Source of the DNA: Albula goreensis
Taxonomy: Eukaryota; Chordata; Actinopteri; Albuliformes; Albulidae
NCBI GenBank assembly: GCA_022829145.1
Contig: CM040742.1
Coordinates: 6,755,538 to 6,819,537, forward strand
Direction: 5' to 3'
Length of the DNA stretch: 64,000 nucleotides
Made by a program: the position numbers and the translations under genes. Below, one piece after another: positions 1-12,659 of the stretch. The notes below the pieces were generated by a model. The model was not told the origin of the DNA and did not search any database. It saw only the letters and a program-made list of their open reading frames with translations. Within the stretch, counting starts at the first letter, position 1. The number at the start of each line of letters is the position of its first letter.

Positions 1-1104
1 TATATACAACCATATACTATGTTTACATCATAGTGCACCAGCACCTACTACAGTTGAACAACATCCTAGGCACTAGAATCTATCTTGTTTACTCAATGGT
101 TTCTCCCCTTGATATAGACACAATATTAAGGTGTCATTTCAGATAATATCCAACAAATGTAATGTCATATATAGTCAAAATTTCTTCATTAAAATCTCTT
201 TGATTTTAGTTACATACGGTACAGTGAAAAGTTTCATTCACGCTGCCTGACTTTCAAATAATGTTCTGCATTATTTAGCATGGAATGTTATCAGATCTTA
301 AGCCAAAACCTAATATTGGATAAAAGGGATTGTTCGTGAATGAATAACACAGTTTTGGTACTTATTTATTTATTAAAGAAAGTTATGCAACACCCAATGC
401 CCCCATATGAAAAAGTAATCTCCCCCTTAAACTCAGTCGCGGGTTATTCTATCTTTAGCACAAACAACCGCAGCCAAACCCCTCCTGCAGTTGGTCACTC
501 TCTCACAGCACCGTACTGGAATTATGGCCCTCTGCTCAATGCAGAACTGCTTCAACTCTGTGAAATTCCATTCCAAAACATCAACCATATTGTTCTTCAA
601 CCATTCTGATGAAAACTCACTTGTATGTTTCAGATCTTTGTGTTGCTGCACGACCCAGGTACAATTCTATTTCAAATCATGGACAGATGGCCCGAAAGCT
701 ACCAGCTGAATTCTCTGTTATGGAGCAGATCTCATGTTTCCCTCAATGATTGTTCAATTTCTGATTCAGAGAAGCATCCCCAAATCATGGCACTACGACC
801 ACAACGCTTGACTGTCGGTATGAATTCTTTTTACAGAGGAATGCAGTGTTTGATTTTCTCCAGACATAACAGGGCCCATGTGCCAAACTTTCTCCATTTG
901 GAAAATGTGGCTCTGAGTGTGGTTTGGTGGAGCCACAGAGCCTTACAAATGAACAGATAGTGTTTGATTCAATCTTCTTTATTTTTGAATTATTTAAGAA
1001 TGGAAGAAAGTCTATGTTCTCTACCTTCTAAAGTGTGGAGGCTCCTTCTGCTCTCATAAATTACTGACCGATCTCTGTGTTTGTAAATATTCTGGGGGCA
1101 CAGA

Positions 1105-1105
<1 letters not shown>
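1..1105. other. No gene or repeat recognised
   Basis: AT-rich intergenic sequence. The open frames between 340 and 960 overlap one another in different frames and show no protein motif. Confidence 0.6.

Positions 1106-1159
<54 letters not shown>
1106..1159. repeat. (CA)n microsatellite
   Basis: About 27 perfect CA units. Confidence 0.98.
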
Positions 1160-1162
<3 letters not shown>

Positions 1163-2554
1163 CTGGTCCCTCTCTCATCACCACTGTTGTACTCAGCTGC
1201 TAGTTAGCTGACTGTAGAGCTCTGTTTCTGACCACAGCAGTACCATTTGTTGGATCATTTTCATTATACACGTGACACTGTCATGCATGAAAACCCTGCT
1301 AGCCACATCCTGAACTTGTGGCTATCGCAGTTTATTTCATCCCACACCATCTGCACAAAAGCCCAACTTGCAACTGTTGGTTTTGGAATGGTGCAGAGAA
1401 GAGCAAGCAACAAAACACACTTAGTTAAACATCATAAGGACAGACACCTAGACTTTTTCAAGTCATTCGGAGATGTTGGTCAACAACAGTATTGGCAGGT
1501 TAAGTAGACTCATTACTGCCATTACTGAAAAAACATGGGACAATATGATACAAAAATAAAGGCCTTACTTATGAATATGATAGGGTAATGATGGAGCTAG
1601 CTAGCTGGCTTATTGGTTACCAAGAGGTCTAAGAGCAGACTGTGGAGAAAAGACTGTTGGGATTTGAAACAGAACTATGCCAGGATGCTTGATTATACCA
1701 GCCAGATATAAACCATTTTGTGGTAATTAACTTAGATGCCTGTACAAACAATGACTGTTAAAAGACCTTCATGGTCAACTGCAACTCAATACGTCAATAA
1801 GTCAAGATTAATCAAGATGGAACACAAGGATGCAGCTTCAGTAGATTTTAGTGCTATGTTGAGTGGATAGTCTTTGGGCCCGTTTGGACTGGGTTAAGTC
1901 GATTGTTGAAGAGTCAAGCAGTGTGTCAATTGACTCAATGCAACTCACTGAAGGGTTTTGGAGAGGAAAGAGGACAGAGGTATCGGTCATTATTTCTGCT
2001 TAAATTAATGGGGGACATATTCCGTGTATATAGAGTAGTTGACCTGGGTATTGATGAAAGACTGACGTGCAGGTGCAGAAAGAGGATATAATGTAATTTA
2101 AGTGGACGCTTGCATTTTAGTGGGAACATTCAGAATTTGAAATTGAAATGTGAAAAACCTAGTGACTACAAAGAATCTGAGCACTTAGGAAAAGAACAGA
2201 AGAAATAAACCAGGTGTGTTTTGTCATTGAACTGTCAAACTGATTTTCTTGGAGAATGAGCCACTTTTTCTTCATTTAAAATGTATTGCTAACGTTGACA
2301 GAAAACTCAACATTTAATTTAGTAGTTCTATCTTCCAACTTGAGTTAGTCTATTGTGATGGTAAAATGGTTCAACACCACATGCCATCCCTACTGCAGGT
2401 ATAAAATACATCCAACATGGTCATGTGCTAAATGTCTTCTTGGTTGGATTTAAAAAAAGACAAACAGTTTGCAATCCCATCTCAACACTTCCCCACTCCT
2501 CGGCATTGTTAAATTTTCACGTAAAATCGGGTGCTGGAGGGGTGAATCTGAGTT
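1160..2554. other. No gene or repeat recognised
   Basis: Intergenic. The 86-codon frame at 1247-1507 matches no family I know. Confidence 0.55.
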
Positions 2555-3522
2555 GATCCTTTATGGGGTGCCATTTGTAACATTGTATATTCTGTAATCC
2601 TGCTCAGTTTTTGCACAATTAGTATCACCAAATGTAAAAATGCACTACAGTTTTCAATTGTCACTTTTCAAACATTTAGACAGAAAATTATATAAATTCA
2701 TGCAACAAATTGTCCATGAATGAAAACCTATAAAATAATATATTGAATAATAAGTGTTAAATGTAAATGTTAAATCTAAATGTTAAATATTAATGAAACA
2801 CTCCGACAGGAGCCTGGATTACTAACACCAGTCACAACATCTTCTTCAGACACAGCCATTACATCATTGCCATCGGTAAGCTCTGAAATGATGAATTTTG
2901 AAAAATGGAGGGGTCTCACAGTTAACGTAGCTGGCTAACTAGTAGCTAGTGTCACAAGCAGTTTTGGCTAACATTAGCTAACTAGTGTATTTTCTTTACA
3001 TGTGTGGTAGCATGTGTGTTGTAGGTCCGTCCTGTAGAGCAGCTCTAACGCCAGCTGCAGCTCTTCCGATTATCTCGGCTAATACACTCGGACTTGCCAT
3101 TTTGAGGCAACTACTATTAATGCCGTTCACAGATTTGTGCCTGATGTGGCTGAGACCGCCCTTCTCCATGCAAAAAAACGAATGTTACACACTGGGGACA
3201 TGGCCAATTACCGTATTTGATGTATATTTAGTTTTCAAATCCGACATTTAATATTTAGCTTTTACATTTAAATATAACATTCAGATTTAACATTTACATT
3301 TCACATTAACATTTAACGCTTATACACTATTATTTTATCATTTTGCTTTAATGCAGAACATTACTCATGGACAAGTTATGGAATGAATTTATATGAATAA
3401 ATGTTTGGAAAAAATTAACATTTTTGTGCATTTCCTTTACATATGGCAATCTAAAAGTGCAGAAACTAAGCAGGATTACAGAATGTGCAACGTTTTACAA
3501 ACAGCACCCCATAATCCTTTGC
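2555..3522. mobile_element. MITE-like element with long inverted arms
   Basis: Left arm about 2555-2796, right arm about 3246-3522. Read in reverse complement, the right arm follows the left almost block by block: TATGGGGTG, then CATTCTGTAATCCTGCTTAG against TATTCTGTAATCCTGCTCAG, then CAAACATTTA, TATAAATTCAT, TTGTCCATGA, ATAAAATAATA and AAATGTAAATGTTAAATCT. Both arms carry the same TTAAATG sub-repeats. The centre (about 2800-3245) is unrelated and has no convincing coding frame. This is the layout of a non-autonomous DNA transposon or fold-back element. Terminal bases and target duplication were not resolved, so the superfamily is open (Kolobok or hAT are guesses). Confidence 0.7.
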
Positions 3523-4461
3523 TACAAAACCACAGACTAACAATCCCAGACAACCATGGCCAATATTCAAACAGTAATTCCATTTAATCTGTGAGACAGT
3601 CCCTATGGAGCAGTCATCGCTTACATGCTAGATGAATGCTATTCAGCCCAGAAGACACTTTCGCCCCCCCAACCCCCATCTCCCTTTCCTCAGTAAAATG
3701 GAATCGCACACTTCCCATTCTAGAATTTACATATATTGGCCCCCATGTACTGTCCCAGTTTTAATCCTCCAAGCGTTTTTTATTGCTTTATTTTATTTCT
3801 TTGTCTTTGTCTGCTTGATGCTTCCCTCATGAAAAATTAAGTAAAAAGAATCTGTTGTTGAAAGTGTCTCAGTTCTATATCTTTGGTCCTTTTTATTCTC
3901 TCTCCCTGTCTGTCGTCTGTTAGTCTTTAGAGTGTGCTGTAAATATGTTCCCAGAGGTAGAGGTTACTTTGCCTGCTTGAAAGCAGATACAGTGTTCTAG
4001 ACTTAGTGCCATAGCCTGTTTTTTGAATACACTGAATAAAAAATTAAAAAATGAAAGCACAGAGGAGTGTGACAGCGCCAATAAGAAGGTGAGTGTAAAT
4101 TGATTAAGGTGTATTTTTAGAATTTCTTGCAATGCTAAATTTGGCTATCCAAATTTGTATTAGGAAAAATAGTCACGATTTACAAATTACTTACAACACA
4201 ATTTGCAAAACTAATGATTCTTGTCATGCTCTGTGCACGTGCTACAGTCTGTTTTACACAGTAAAAAGGACAGCATCAGAATGCTCCTCATTTAATGTTA
4301 TGTAAGTTCTGTTGATCAGTTCTGAAAATTGAATTTGCTATTTTTAATTGCTCAAAATGTATAAAACAAAGAATATTTTCAGTCATGATATTCACTTTTA
4401 ATTAATTATTAATGAATAATTATTACTACTATAATACTTCTTATCATATTTCTGCACTGAG
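3523..4461. other. No gene or repeat recognised
   Basis: AT-rich, short frames only. Confidence 0.6.
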
Positions 4462-4960
4462 ACGTCACTTTAGTGGACATACCTTTCCATCACAGAGATT
4501 GCTCAATTAGCAGTCAAAGAATAGCGTCAAAGAATCAGTTTATGCTGTTTCAAAGGGGTAGGTGGGCACCTACAGATAGCGTGTGGGTGAGAGCATGAAA
4601 TAGAATGGGTCAGACAAGATTTGAGTGCCTTTGAGCGTGGCATGACAGTGAGTCCACCACTACAATCTGTGCAGAGAAACAGGCTAATGTCAGTCAAACA
4701 GTGGTGCCACAAGAGTCATATCAGAACACACAACTCATCATACTTTTTCACAGACAAGGTATGGCAGGGGGAAACCGGAAGCTGTGGGTGCAGTGGGCTA
4801 GAGAACATAGTCTACCAATAGTGTAATTAAGCCCCATTTTATTTTATTCCAACTGGATGATGCTCTATATCACAAAGATGGTCAAGAATGCTTCTGGGAA
4901 CGTGACTGTGATTTCAGCTCAAAGCAGTAAGCTCAGCAGTCACAATATCTAAAGTGTATA
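4462..4960 (+). mobile_element. Decayed Tc1/mariner transposon (same family as 39.6 kb)
   Basis: The left end CACTTTAGTGGACATACC resembles the common fish Tc1-type end CACTTTATTAGGTACACC. Inside, GAGTGCCTTTGAGCGTGGCATGACAG parallels the transposase start region (serine/DFERG segment), and about 4853-4950 follows the DDE-domain region (CTGGATGATGCTCTATATC against the usual CAGGATAACGCGCCATGTC). Internal deletions and stops leave no functional transposase. Confidence 0.68.
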
Positions 4961-5894
4961 TAGCATCTTGGGTGGTATTGAATTAGCTATACCAAGCAGA
5001 GATCCATCAACAGCCAATGTACACTATTATTCTGCTGTATCTGCATTAACATGTATTTTTTCTGTCATGAGGATATTATTATCAGTAGCAGTAGTAGCAG
5101 TATTACAATATGAGGATTTTCACTCCATGCCGCTATTGTTCAGGGCTTGTTTTTGTCCATCAACATCATAGCAAACAGTGTGAGAAGTTACAAGAACAGC
5201 CTACACATTTTTCCTGCCAGGGTTTGAGTCTGCCTTCACAAATGATCTGCATTTAATGTTTATCAACTCATGTTTATGTGGATATTTTATGAATATACTT
5301 TTTTTTTTTTTAACTCATTTGACGTATGAGCCTCCCCTATTATAACCCAAAGTGCTGACCAAAAGGGTATTGTTTTTTTGTTTAAAACGTGTATTACTTT
5401 TTTATTTGCTCAAAGAGTTTTTACAGCTGTGATGATTCATAGTATTTGGGCCTGCCATCAGCAAAAATATATAATTTTGCTGATGAGAGCAATATGCAGA
5501 AACATTTGAAGCTTTTTTCTCAACTGAAAACCATTCAGTGTACATTGTAGTTATTAAAATAAATACTGTAAAAAGGTAGAGTATTATCCAAATGTGTTTG
5601 AAGGGTAAAAAAACTTTTTTATTCAAACAGAAGATATTCCACTTTCTGTTAAACATGCAAGGTATGAATAAACATCTCAAGAGCAGCTCAATGTATTCTT
5701 CAATATTGACAATGTAAATACTGGGTAAACGGTTAACGTGTACATTTTAAATAATGACGAATGTGAATTTTATTGACTAAATAACCAAAAGGTTGGTTAT
5801 CAGATTAGAACTACTATCGCATCACGTAGTAATATCAGTCCAGTGTGGTTTGTTCAAAGCGCTCCTGCGACAGTATTGCAGCCATTTTAAATAT
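4961..5894. other. No gene or repeat recognised
   Basis: AT-rich with a short poly-T run near 5300. A 92-codon minus frame at 5402-5680 has low-complexity, intergenic-like composition. Confidence 0.55.
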
Positions 5895-6150
5895 TACTCC
5901 AATACTAGGTCCGAGGTGGTGTCACATGATGCTGAGAATGTCTTTTGCCGGGCTGAGAGGCCGTACCTCTGGCAGATGCTCCGCAGATTTGATTTAGGTA
6001 ATGATTTCATCAAGTGTATCAGATTACGTTAGTCCCTTCCAACTGGGCGCTGTCCTCACTAACCCTTGCCCTGCGTACGAGGACTAGCTTGGGCGGTCCG
6101 TTTCCAACCCAATCTTGATTGCTTTGTCATTGAAGTTCTGCGATGGGGCG
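5895..6150 (+). pseudogene. L1/Tx1-type LINE reverse transcriptase fragment
   Basis: Translation near 5921-6025 gives SHDAENVFCRAERPYLWQML and then GNDFIKCIRL. This matches the L1-clade pattern LDAEKAFDRVEW..L...L..FGFG..FI.WI, the reverse transcriptase palm segment with the first catalytic Asp region. The following bases resemble the AVLTN and GGPFP segments, with frameshifts. A short dead scrap of an L1-like element. Confidence 0.68.
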
Positions 6151-9100
6151 GTCAGACAAGAAGGAGCCCTCCCATCCGGTCTTATGAAAAGTTAGGGAAA
6201 GAAAGACATGTCAAGCGGTCGTGAGAGGCTTGTATTGCATGAGACTAGCAGAACTGTATTACTTATCGAACGTATCTGTCGATGTCATGAATATAGCGTT
6301 AAATTATATAAGTATCCATTTTTGTCTACCAAAGTTAATAAAGGTGGCTATTTTTCTATATGGTTTATGTAGTCGAAAGGCATTATAGTTATTGGTGGTT
6401 TATATCCACATTGCACATCTATTTCAAGCCAAAATCAAGATGTGTCGTAAGATTATTAACTTAAAAATATCATTAAACAACAAAAAAGGACATTGATTGC
6501 ATAACTGACTTTTTTTTTTACTTTCTTATTTTTCTGAGTCCAATTTAGTTTAATATAATAATTGTATCTCAATATTACTAATTGAGTTCATATTTTATTT
6601 ACATAGTTGAATTCACAGACAAAACTGAATTTGCTGGATGAAAAGACCGTAGCCATTCGTTTCTTGGGATGCTCCAATTTTTATCCAATAACGTTTAATG
6701 TTCAGTTGGGCAGATTAGGGCGCAGATCACCTGTAGGAGCCACTGAGATAAAAGAGAAAATACAATTCATATGAATCATATGGTAACTGATAGGAATAGG
6801 TTCTTGCTTTGAGTTCACAAATTTCTAGCTGCCTAACTTGACGAGCTTGCTCTAATCGCGCAAATTTCCCTCAATACGCGATAGTAATATGAAAGGAAAT
6901 CTAAAGCACTTTCCATGACTCCTTGAATTCCTTGTGCTGACAAGCACCCGAAAACTGTGATAAAACCGGATTATTTTATTGGAATGCAAGCTTTTTTATT
7001 ATCCTGTATTCAATAATTAACCATGATAATCTATTTTTTCGATATTTCATTAATGTAAATATACCTATCCTACACAAGTTTTATCAGATAAAATATTTGG
7101 GGGTAAATTTAATTTGAAACTGCTTTGTGGTCGATTTACCATTGCACTTGAAGTCTTTCTCCAAATAAAATCTGGAAATATCTGTGCGGAAAAAGTCGGT
7201 GATGAAAGTTTTATTTTGTTGAGGGGAATATACCGTGTTGTAGGCTATATTACGCTATTGTTGAACTTCATCGTGTAGCCTATTACTGCATATTGCAGTA
7301 TATTTCATTTCTGCACAGTTCGTGTACAATAGCTTTATCAACGTGGCCAATAAAGTATTTCTTATGGTGAATGTATTATCTGACGACAAAAACGTGATTG
7401 TGATTATATCTGCTGTTGTTGGATGTTTAGACTATCAATGTTGTATTATCAAGCAAGGTTTATCTTATAATCCCCCCCAAAACTCACCGCAGAAGTGGAG
7501 AGAGTGTAGGACTTTGAAGCATTAAACTGTAAAAATTAGTACAGAATTGTTGAACTACAGAATAAGCACTATTCTATACTCAGCCTCATTAGTTGCTAAT
7601 AGCATTGTTTAGCTATTTCGTTATTAACATTCCAAAATATGAAAATTCAACCCCCAAATCGTTATGTTTTCATTAAGTGAGAAAACCATACTTACCACAT
7701 GCCAAGTCAACGAACAATTTTGAGCGAATTTTTAGTCATTTGTGGCCTGACAATATTTTTAAATTAAATTTCACATAATACAGAATCCTAACATGAAATT
7801 TCATCTTGACACGTACATATGTTACAGAATTAAAGTTCCAGGTTTATAGAGGGCGCTACTGAGTCGACTTGTTCAGAAGAAGCATGGAGAGAAACATGTG
7901 TCTTGCCCCAGCAAAAAAAAAATATAGTGTGACAAACCTGACTTGTTTAAAGTTTATGAATTATAATAGGTGTAGTGCTAGTTATTAAGTTTGTCTATGT
8001 GTACATTTACCGAGGAAAATTGTTGACATTGACATTGATATGGGTGTCTAAAGAAACTCAAAAATATGTATTCAGGCTGTCTACTACATACGTGTCCTGG
8101 TTGGCATCTGACCAGTTCATTCGTGACCTACTTGCGCAAAAATCGTCCTTGGCATATCATATAGGCTATTGGCACAGTTTACCTCATAACCAAGAGTGAT
8201 GCGCAATTTGACTGTCTCCTTCATATCGGAAGAAAAAGATTTTCTGAGCCTCATTATGCCTACAGGAGTAATGACTGAATGAAATAATTTACCATTTTAA
8301 GAAATAAAGCTGAAATAAAGCATGTCACGAACAGAACTGTCTCAACTCCCAGACAATTTAATTGGTGAGATAAAATAATGCATTCATATTTTCATTTCCT
8401 GCACTATAATGTTCTATATGACAAATCATGACTGTTTAAAAGGTTACAGTTTAATTCAGTGAATTGCATGAGTGATAAATACGTTGCTACGCTTAATGGC
8501 ATATAAAACACTTCGACAGGAAACAGGTGTGTGGAGACAAGGGAAATTTCCCTGTACAAGAAAGTCCGGTGTCCGCACACTGTTTAAAAAGACGACCCAG
8601 GTCAAGAGCGCACATAACTATACCGGCCTCTCACACAGCCCGTTTCCATTTGTTTTGATCTGGGCGAAGGCAATTTAGAATGATTAACCTAGTAGGCTAA
8701 ATTAATCCAACTTTACATTTAACGTTAATGGATAGAAAATGGATCATATGTTCGATAGGTTCCGATAATCCTCACAGTTTTCACAACAGGTAGTCGATAT
8801 TAACTGCGATATTGCACTCAGAAAAATACAAAGCCTTTAACTTCAAAAGTAATATTGACATTTCTGCAATCGATGTCGTTTTTGTTTTGAAGGATAGCCA
8901 ACTACCAGATAGATATACTGGCTTCCTGTTTCATTTTGGCTCGAAAGACGACTGAAATGTTAATATAAAAATACCAATAGGCCGTCCTGCCTTCAAGTAA
9001 AGCTAAGAGCATAAACAGATGTAACCAACTGAAGTACATTAATAACTTGGAAGTGTTTAATAATTTGGGGGAAAACATAAAACGGTGTATATATAAAATT

Positions 9101-9632
9101 AAATACGTTTATATTCAGTTCTGACACTGGAAAAGACAAAAAACCATCAGTTATGCAAGCCAATTATACAATTCCGCTAGACTTTCGGCTTTTCCGCATG
9201 TGCTGGTTTTGTTGCAACTAGCTTTACATACGACGTGGGTGGTAAGGGATGCTTTTCATATACCTATTTTCATAACTGTTCCTAGAAATGCTGTTTAACA
9301 ATCCAGCATGTATTCGGTGTCTGTTACTTTCATACGATAAATGTTCATTGGTGAGATTGCGTTGATTGTACCTGGACCACTTACCATTGGCTAAATACCA
9401 AAAAACGGCACTGATTTGTAACTTTGGGAACGTCTTTATCAATACAATTAATTATTGCAGGTCACAAAGTGCAGGTGCCATATCCGACGGTCAGCATCGA
9501 TTAAGACCCTTGAGTTTCGCGGATGGAAACTCCGAATTTCTACCTCCAGAAATTAGTTTTTTTTTCACAGCAAATAGAACATACATATACACACACTACC
9601 TTTTTACTTTCTTTTAAGATTAAAAGATATTA
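6151..9632. other. AT-rich stretch, nothing assignable
   Basis: No exon-like or repeat-like segment could be supported. Apparently single-copy within the window, so it could hide regulatory elements visible only by cross-species alignment. Confidence 0.5.
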
Positions 9633-9666
9633 TTGCCCAGACCTACAGCAGCATAGGTCTGGGCAA
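9633..9666. repeat. Perfect 13-bp inverted repeat (hairpin)
   Basis: Arms TTGCCCAGACCTA (9633-9645) and TAGGTCTGGGCAA (9654-9666) pair perfectly around an 8-base loop. An (AAC)n(AAT)n tract follows, and AAAAGATATT occurs on both sides of the whole unit. Confidence 0.9.
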
Positions 9667-9702
9667 CAACAACAACAACAATAATAAAAATAATAATAAA
9701 AG
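9664..9702. repeat. (AAC)n/(AAT)n simple repeat
   Basis: CAACAACAACAACAA followed by TAATAA-type units. Confidence 0.9.
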
Positions 9703-11261
9703 ATATTGCAGGCGATAATTAAATGTTCATCGTACAACTAACATGACCATTACCATTACAAACTCATTTATATAATTTTCGCTGTCTATAGCCCTGTCAG
9801 CACCATGGTCAGCAGCACCATAGTCATGACGACTTCTCCGCTAGGCTAGGACCTGAGGTAACATGAATGCTTTACCAAAGCCAACTTAAAAACTTAATAA
9901 CTATAATCCAGTTAACACTTTTTCAATGGTATCTTTCCGGTTATCTGTTAACCTGTTAAAACACATCGTTGTCAGTGGAGTAATTCCTAAGCAAAGAAAG
10001 GATGTAGTGTGTGGTTTGAATCAAAGTGTTGTGAATACAGTAAAAAGTTGGTTTGCTAAGTCTGCCATTTAAAAATGGTCAAAGCATTAGTTCAATATCA
10101 GTCAACAGCTTTCTGGCTAATTAACCCAGAGAAACAGTCGTAAACTGAATAAAATGCTTTTAACTTTCAGTACATTAATCTCTGATGGAAAAGCAGAGCA
10201 AAGCCATTTCTGCTTTGAGATTCGAACAGACACACTAATGACGCTAGCAGTAAATCAGATACGGTCTTCAGTCCGTACCTAATCGAACATTGTTTTCAAA
10301 CCCCTTCTCGTTCTCGGACACTTAGGCCTAGTGACACCTTTTCGACCAACGCAAGAGACTTGCGCTCGGGTCGCACCGACAGCATATGTGTTGTGCTGTG
10401 GTACACCATAACTACATTCATTTCCAATTAAGTACTACGTTTGCCTTACAGCATTACGGAATTATTTGTGATACTATCTGCGTGACTCATGCCGTACTTT
10501 TTCCAAAGTACGCATCAACTGTTTGCCACATGCGCGTTTGCATGTTTTTACTCAAGTGGTTGTACCACATTACTTTGAATAGATGCACAACATGAAGAGC
10601 AAGCAGTGACCGGGGCTTGTTTCAGACTAAAATTGGAAATAATACTGGTTTCATTCCACCCCTGAATCAAAAAACAAGCACAAGGACATGCGGGTCATAC
10701 TCCAGCTACGTAGCTCGCTGAAATGTCTTGAATAGACCTTGAATAGATTGGCTGTGTTTCCCTGTCCTCGTGGGCTTACTGTGTATATAACGCGTGCGTA
10801 ATTTTTTCATTTACATGTATTGTAAATTGTTACTTTCTCTACAATATTTAAAAAAGTGCCACAAGTGAAAACCTGTGTCATTTATAGCTTGCCATTTCAT
10901 GTTGAGGTACCTTCATGTTTGTTAAGATGGACAATATACCTGTGTGATGTTTTTCTCAGCATGAAACAAGAACAGTGAATGGACAATTATTCATTTGTAC
11001 AAGTTCGGCTATATCTTGTTCTTCATGAGTCAACACCCTAAGGTTTGACATGAAAAAGAAAATATGTCGATACTATTTTATTGACACATCTCAATTCATG
11101 AGATGAACTCAGTAGATCCATCTGTTCAACATGTCAGCCACAACACCGGCAGGTTTTGCAATGACTGGAAAGGGTTGAAGGGCAGTAGAGATAGACCAGT
11201 GGTCAGGTATGGTTGAATCCTGACAACTAAACAATAAATCATGTCTGTTGTGCCTCTCTAT
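9703..11261. other. Nothing assignable
   Basis: Mixed composition, short frames, no recognised repeat. Confidence 0.5.
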
Positions 11262-11466
11262 CCATGACAAAACTGCAGCGCACCAACAGGGCTCGGGCTG
11301 ACCAAGAGTGGCCACTGGACAGCAATGAGACCAACAAATTGAACTGGCTTGACCCCCTAACATCCTCAAGGAGGCTGGGCCAATTAAGGCCTCACCAGAT
11401 GTGGAATTCCAGCAATGGTGCAGCTGGAATTCGAACACCAGTTGTAAGGCTCACAAGTTACTCGAA
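11262..11466 (-). repeat. tRNA-derived SINE, copy C
   Basis: Read on the minus strand: a tRNA-like head with a B-box-like GGTGTTCGAATTCC, then a body with GGTGAGGCCTTAATTGGCCC, CAGCCTCCTTGAGGATG and GTCTCATTGCTGTCCAGTGG. The body lines up block by block with the copy at 54.4 kb (GCGAGGCGGTGATTAGCCC, CAACCTCGCTGGGGATG, GTCTCATTACTCTATAGCGG). Open frames across it are incidental. Confidence 0.65.
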
Positions 11467-12659
11467 TGAATTAATATATTGTTTGTGTCCTGTAATGAAT
11501 AGGCAGCCCATACATTTTTTTGGTTTTCAATCCGTATCATTAGTAGGCTACATATAGCAGACACAGGTGTGAGCTAGCGCCCATTTTCCTTCCTTTTATC
11601 GTAAAATGCTTACACTTTGGATATAAATTTGAATTTATTTTAATCTAATCAAGCCATAATTTGTGTCTCAGTGTGCTAAGAAAGCTCCAATCATTTCATG
11701 TTTGCAACATAAAGTTAACATATTTATGGGTTTGCAATGTGTTAACTTTTTTACGCTACCAGACTAATGGACTCTGCTGGTAATATTAACTATGCAGAGA
11801 ATATCAAAAACCTATATGAAATGTTGTTGTCTAGGGGATGTTAACTGTTTCCATATGAAAATTCTGCCTTCACTTTTCATTTTGGCAGACAACTAAATGA
11901 CTTAACTTCACCCCTCTTCAAGTGTTTCACAGACATTTATTGAAGATTTGGAAGGTTACAGTCATGAAACTGGAAGTAGAAATGAACAAACTTTGCAAAA
12001 CACATAATAATGTATCAGACAAATGAATACAAATACCAGCACATATAGAGTAATCAACATCTTTTACTATGAACGAATGCTAGATGGCAGTAGAGGATAA
12101 TAAATCTCAAATATATACTATAATAATATAATCTATGATTGGAATTTATAAAATAATCATATTCAACAGGAAATCACTGTTTCTCATTACTGCAGACAAA
12201 TTAAAACCAGAATAAATACAGGCTATGTAGTGGTATACTGTTACTCGTTAGTTAATTAATAAGTAACATAATTGGTTAATTATCTGTGTAAGTCAAATTT
12301 TCGTCCAATGTGGAAATAAAAAATAAATGATTACCATTATATCTACAGCAAACTTAAAAGAAGTGAAAGACAGAGAAGATAAGAGATAATGAGAGTAGAT
12401 ATACTGAGCTACCTAGCAGTTGAATTTAATTGCATATACAGAGATTTGGCCTTTCTTGGCTAAACCAGCTATGTTTTCCTTTAGTATCACCAGCAGTTAT
12501 ATTTTTCATTTAGCATTGTTCTTCATATTAATCATCCATCCATCTATTTCAGTATTAAGTCAATTGTAAGATGACATTCATTAGGCTAGTCAAATGAAAC
12601 AATCAATCTAACTACCCGGTTCAAATTCGTTGTATATAAGCAATGATGCAAGTTACGAA
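11467..12659. other. AT-rich stretch, nothing assignable
   Basis: Stop-dense on both strands, no recognised repeat. Confidence 0.55.

Noticed and set aside
340-960. Several overlapping open frames on both strands
   Set aside because: They overlap in conflicting frames and none resembles a known protein.
990-1184. Open frame across the CA repeat (and similar ones at 40549-40770, 42752-42949 and 43527-43733)
   Set aside because: Cys/Val or Thr/His runs translated from microsatellites.
11264-11557. 97-codon plus-strand frame
   Set aside because: Largely antisense of SINE copy C.
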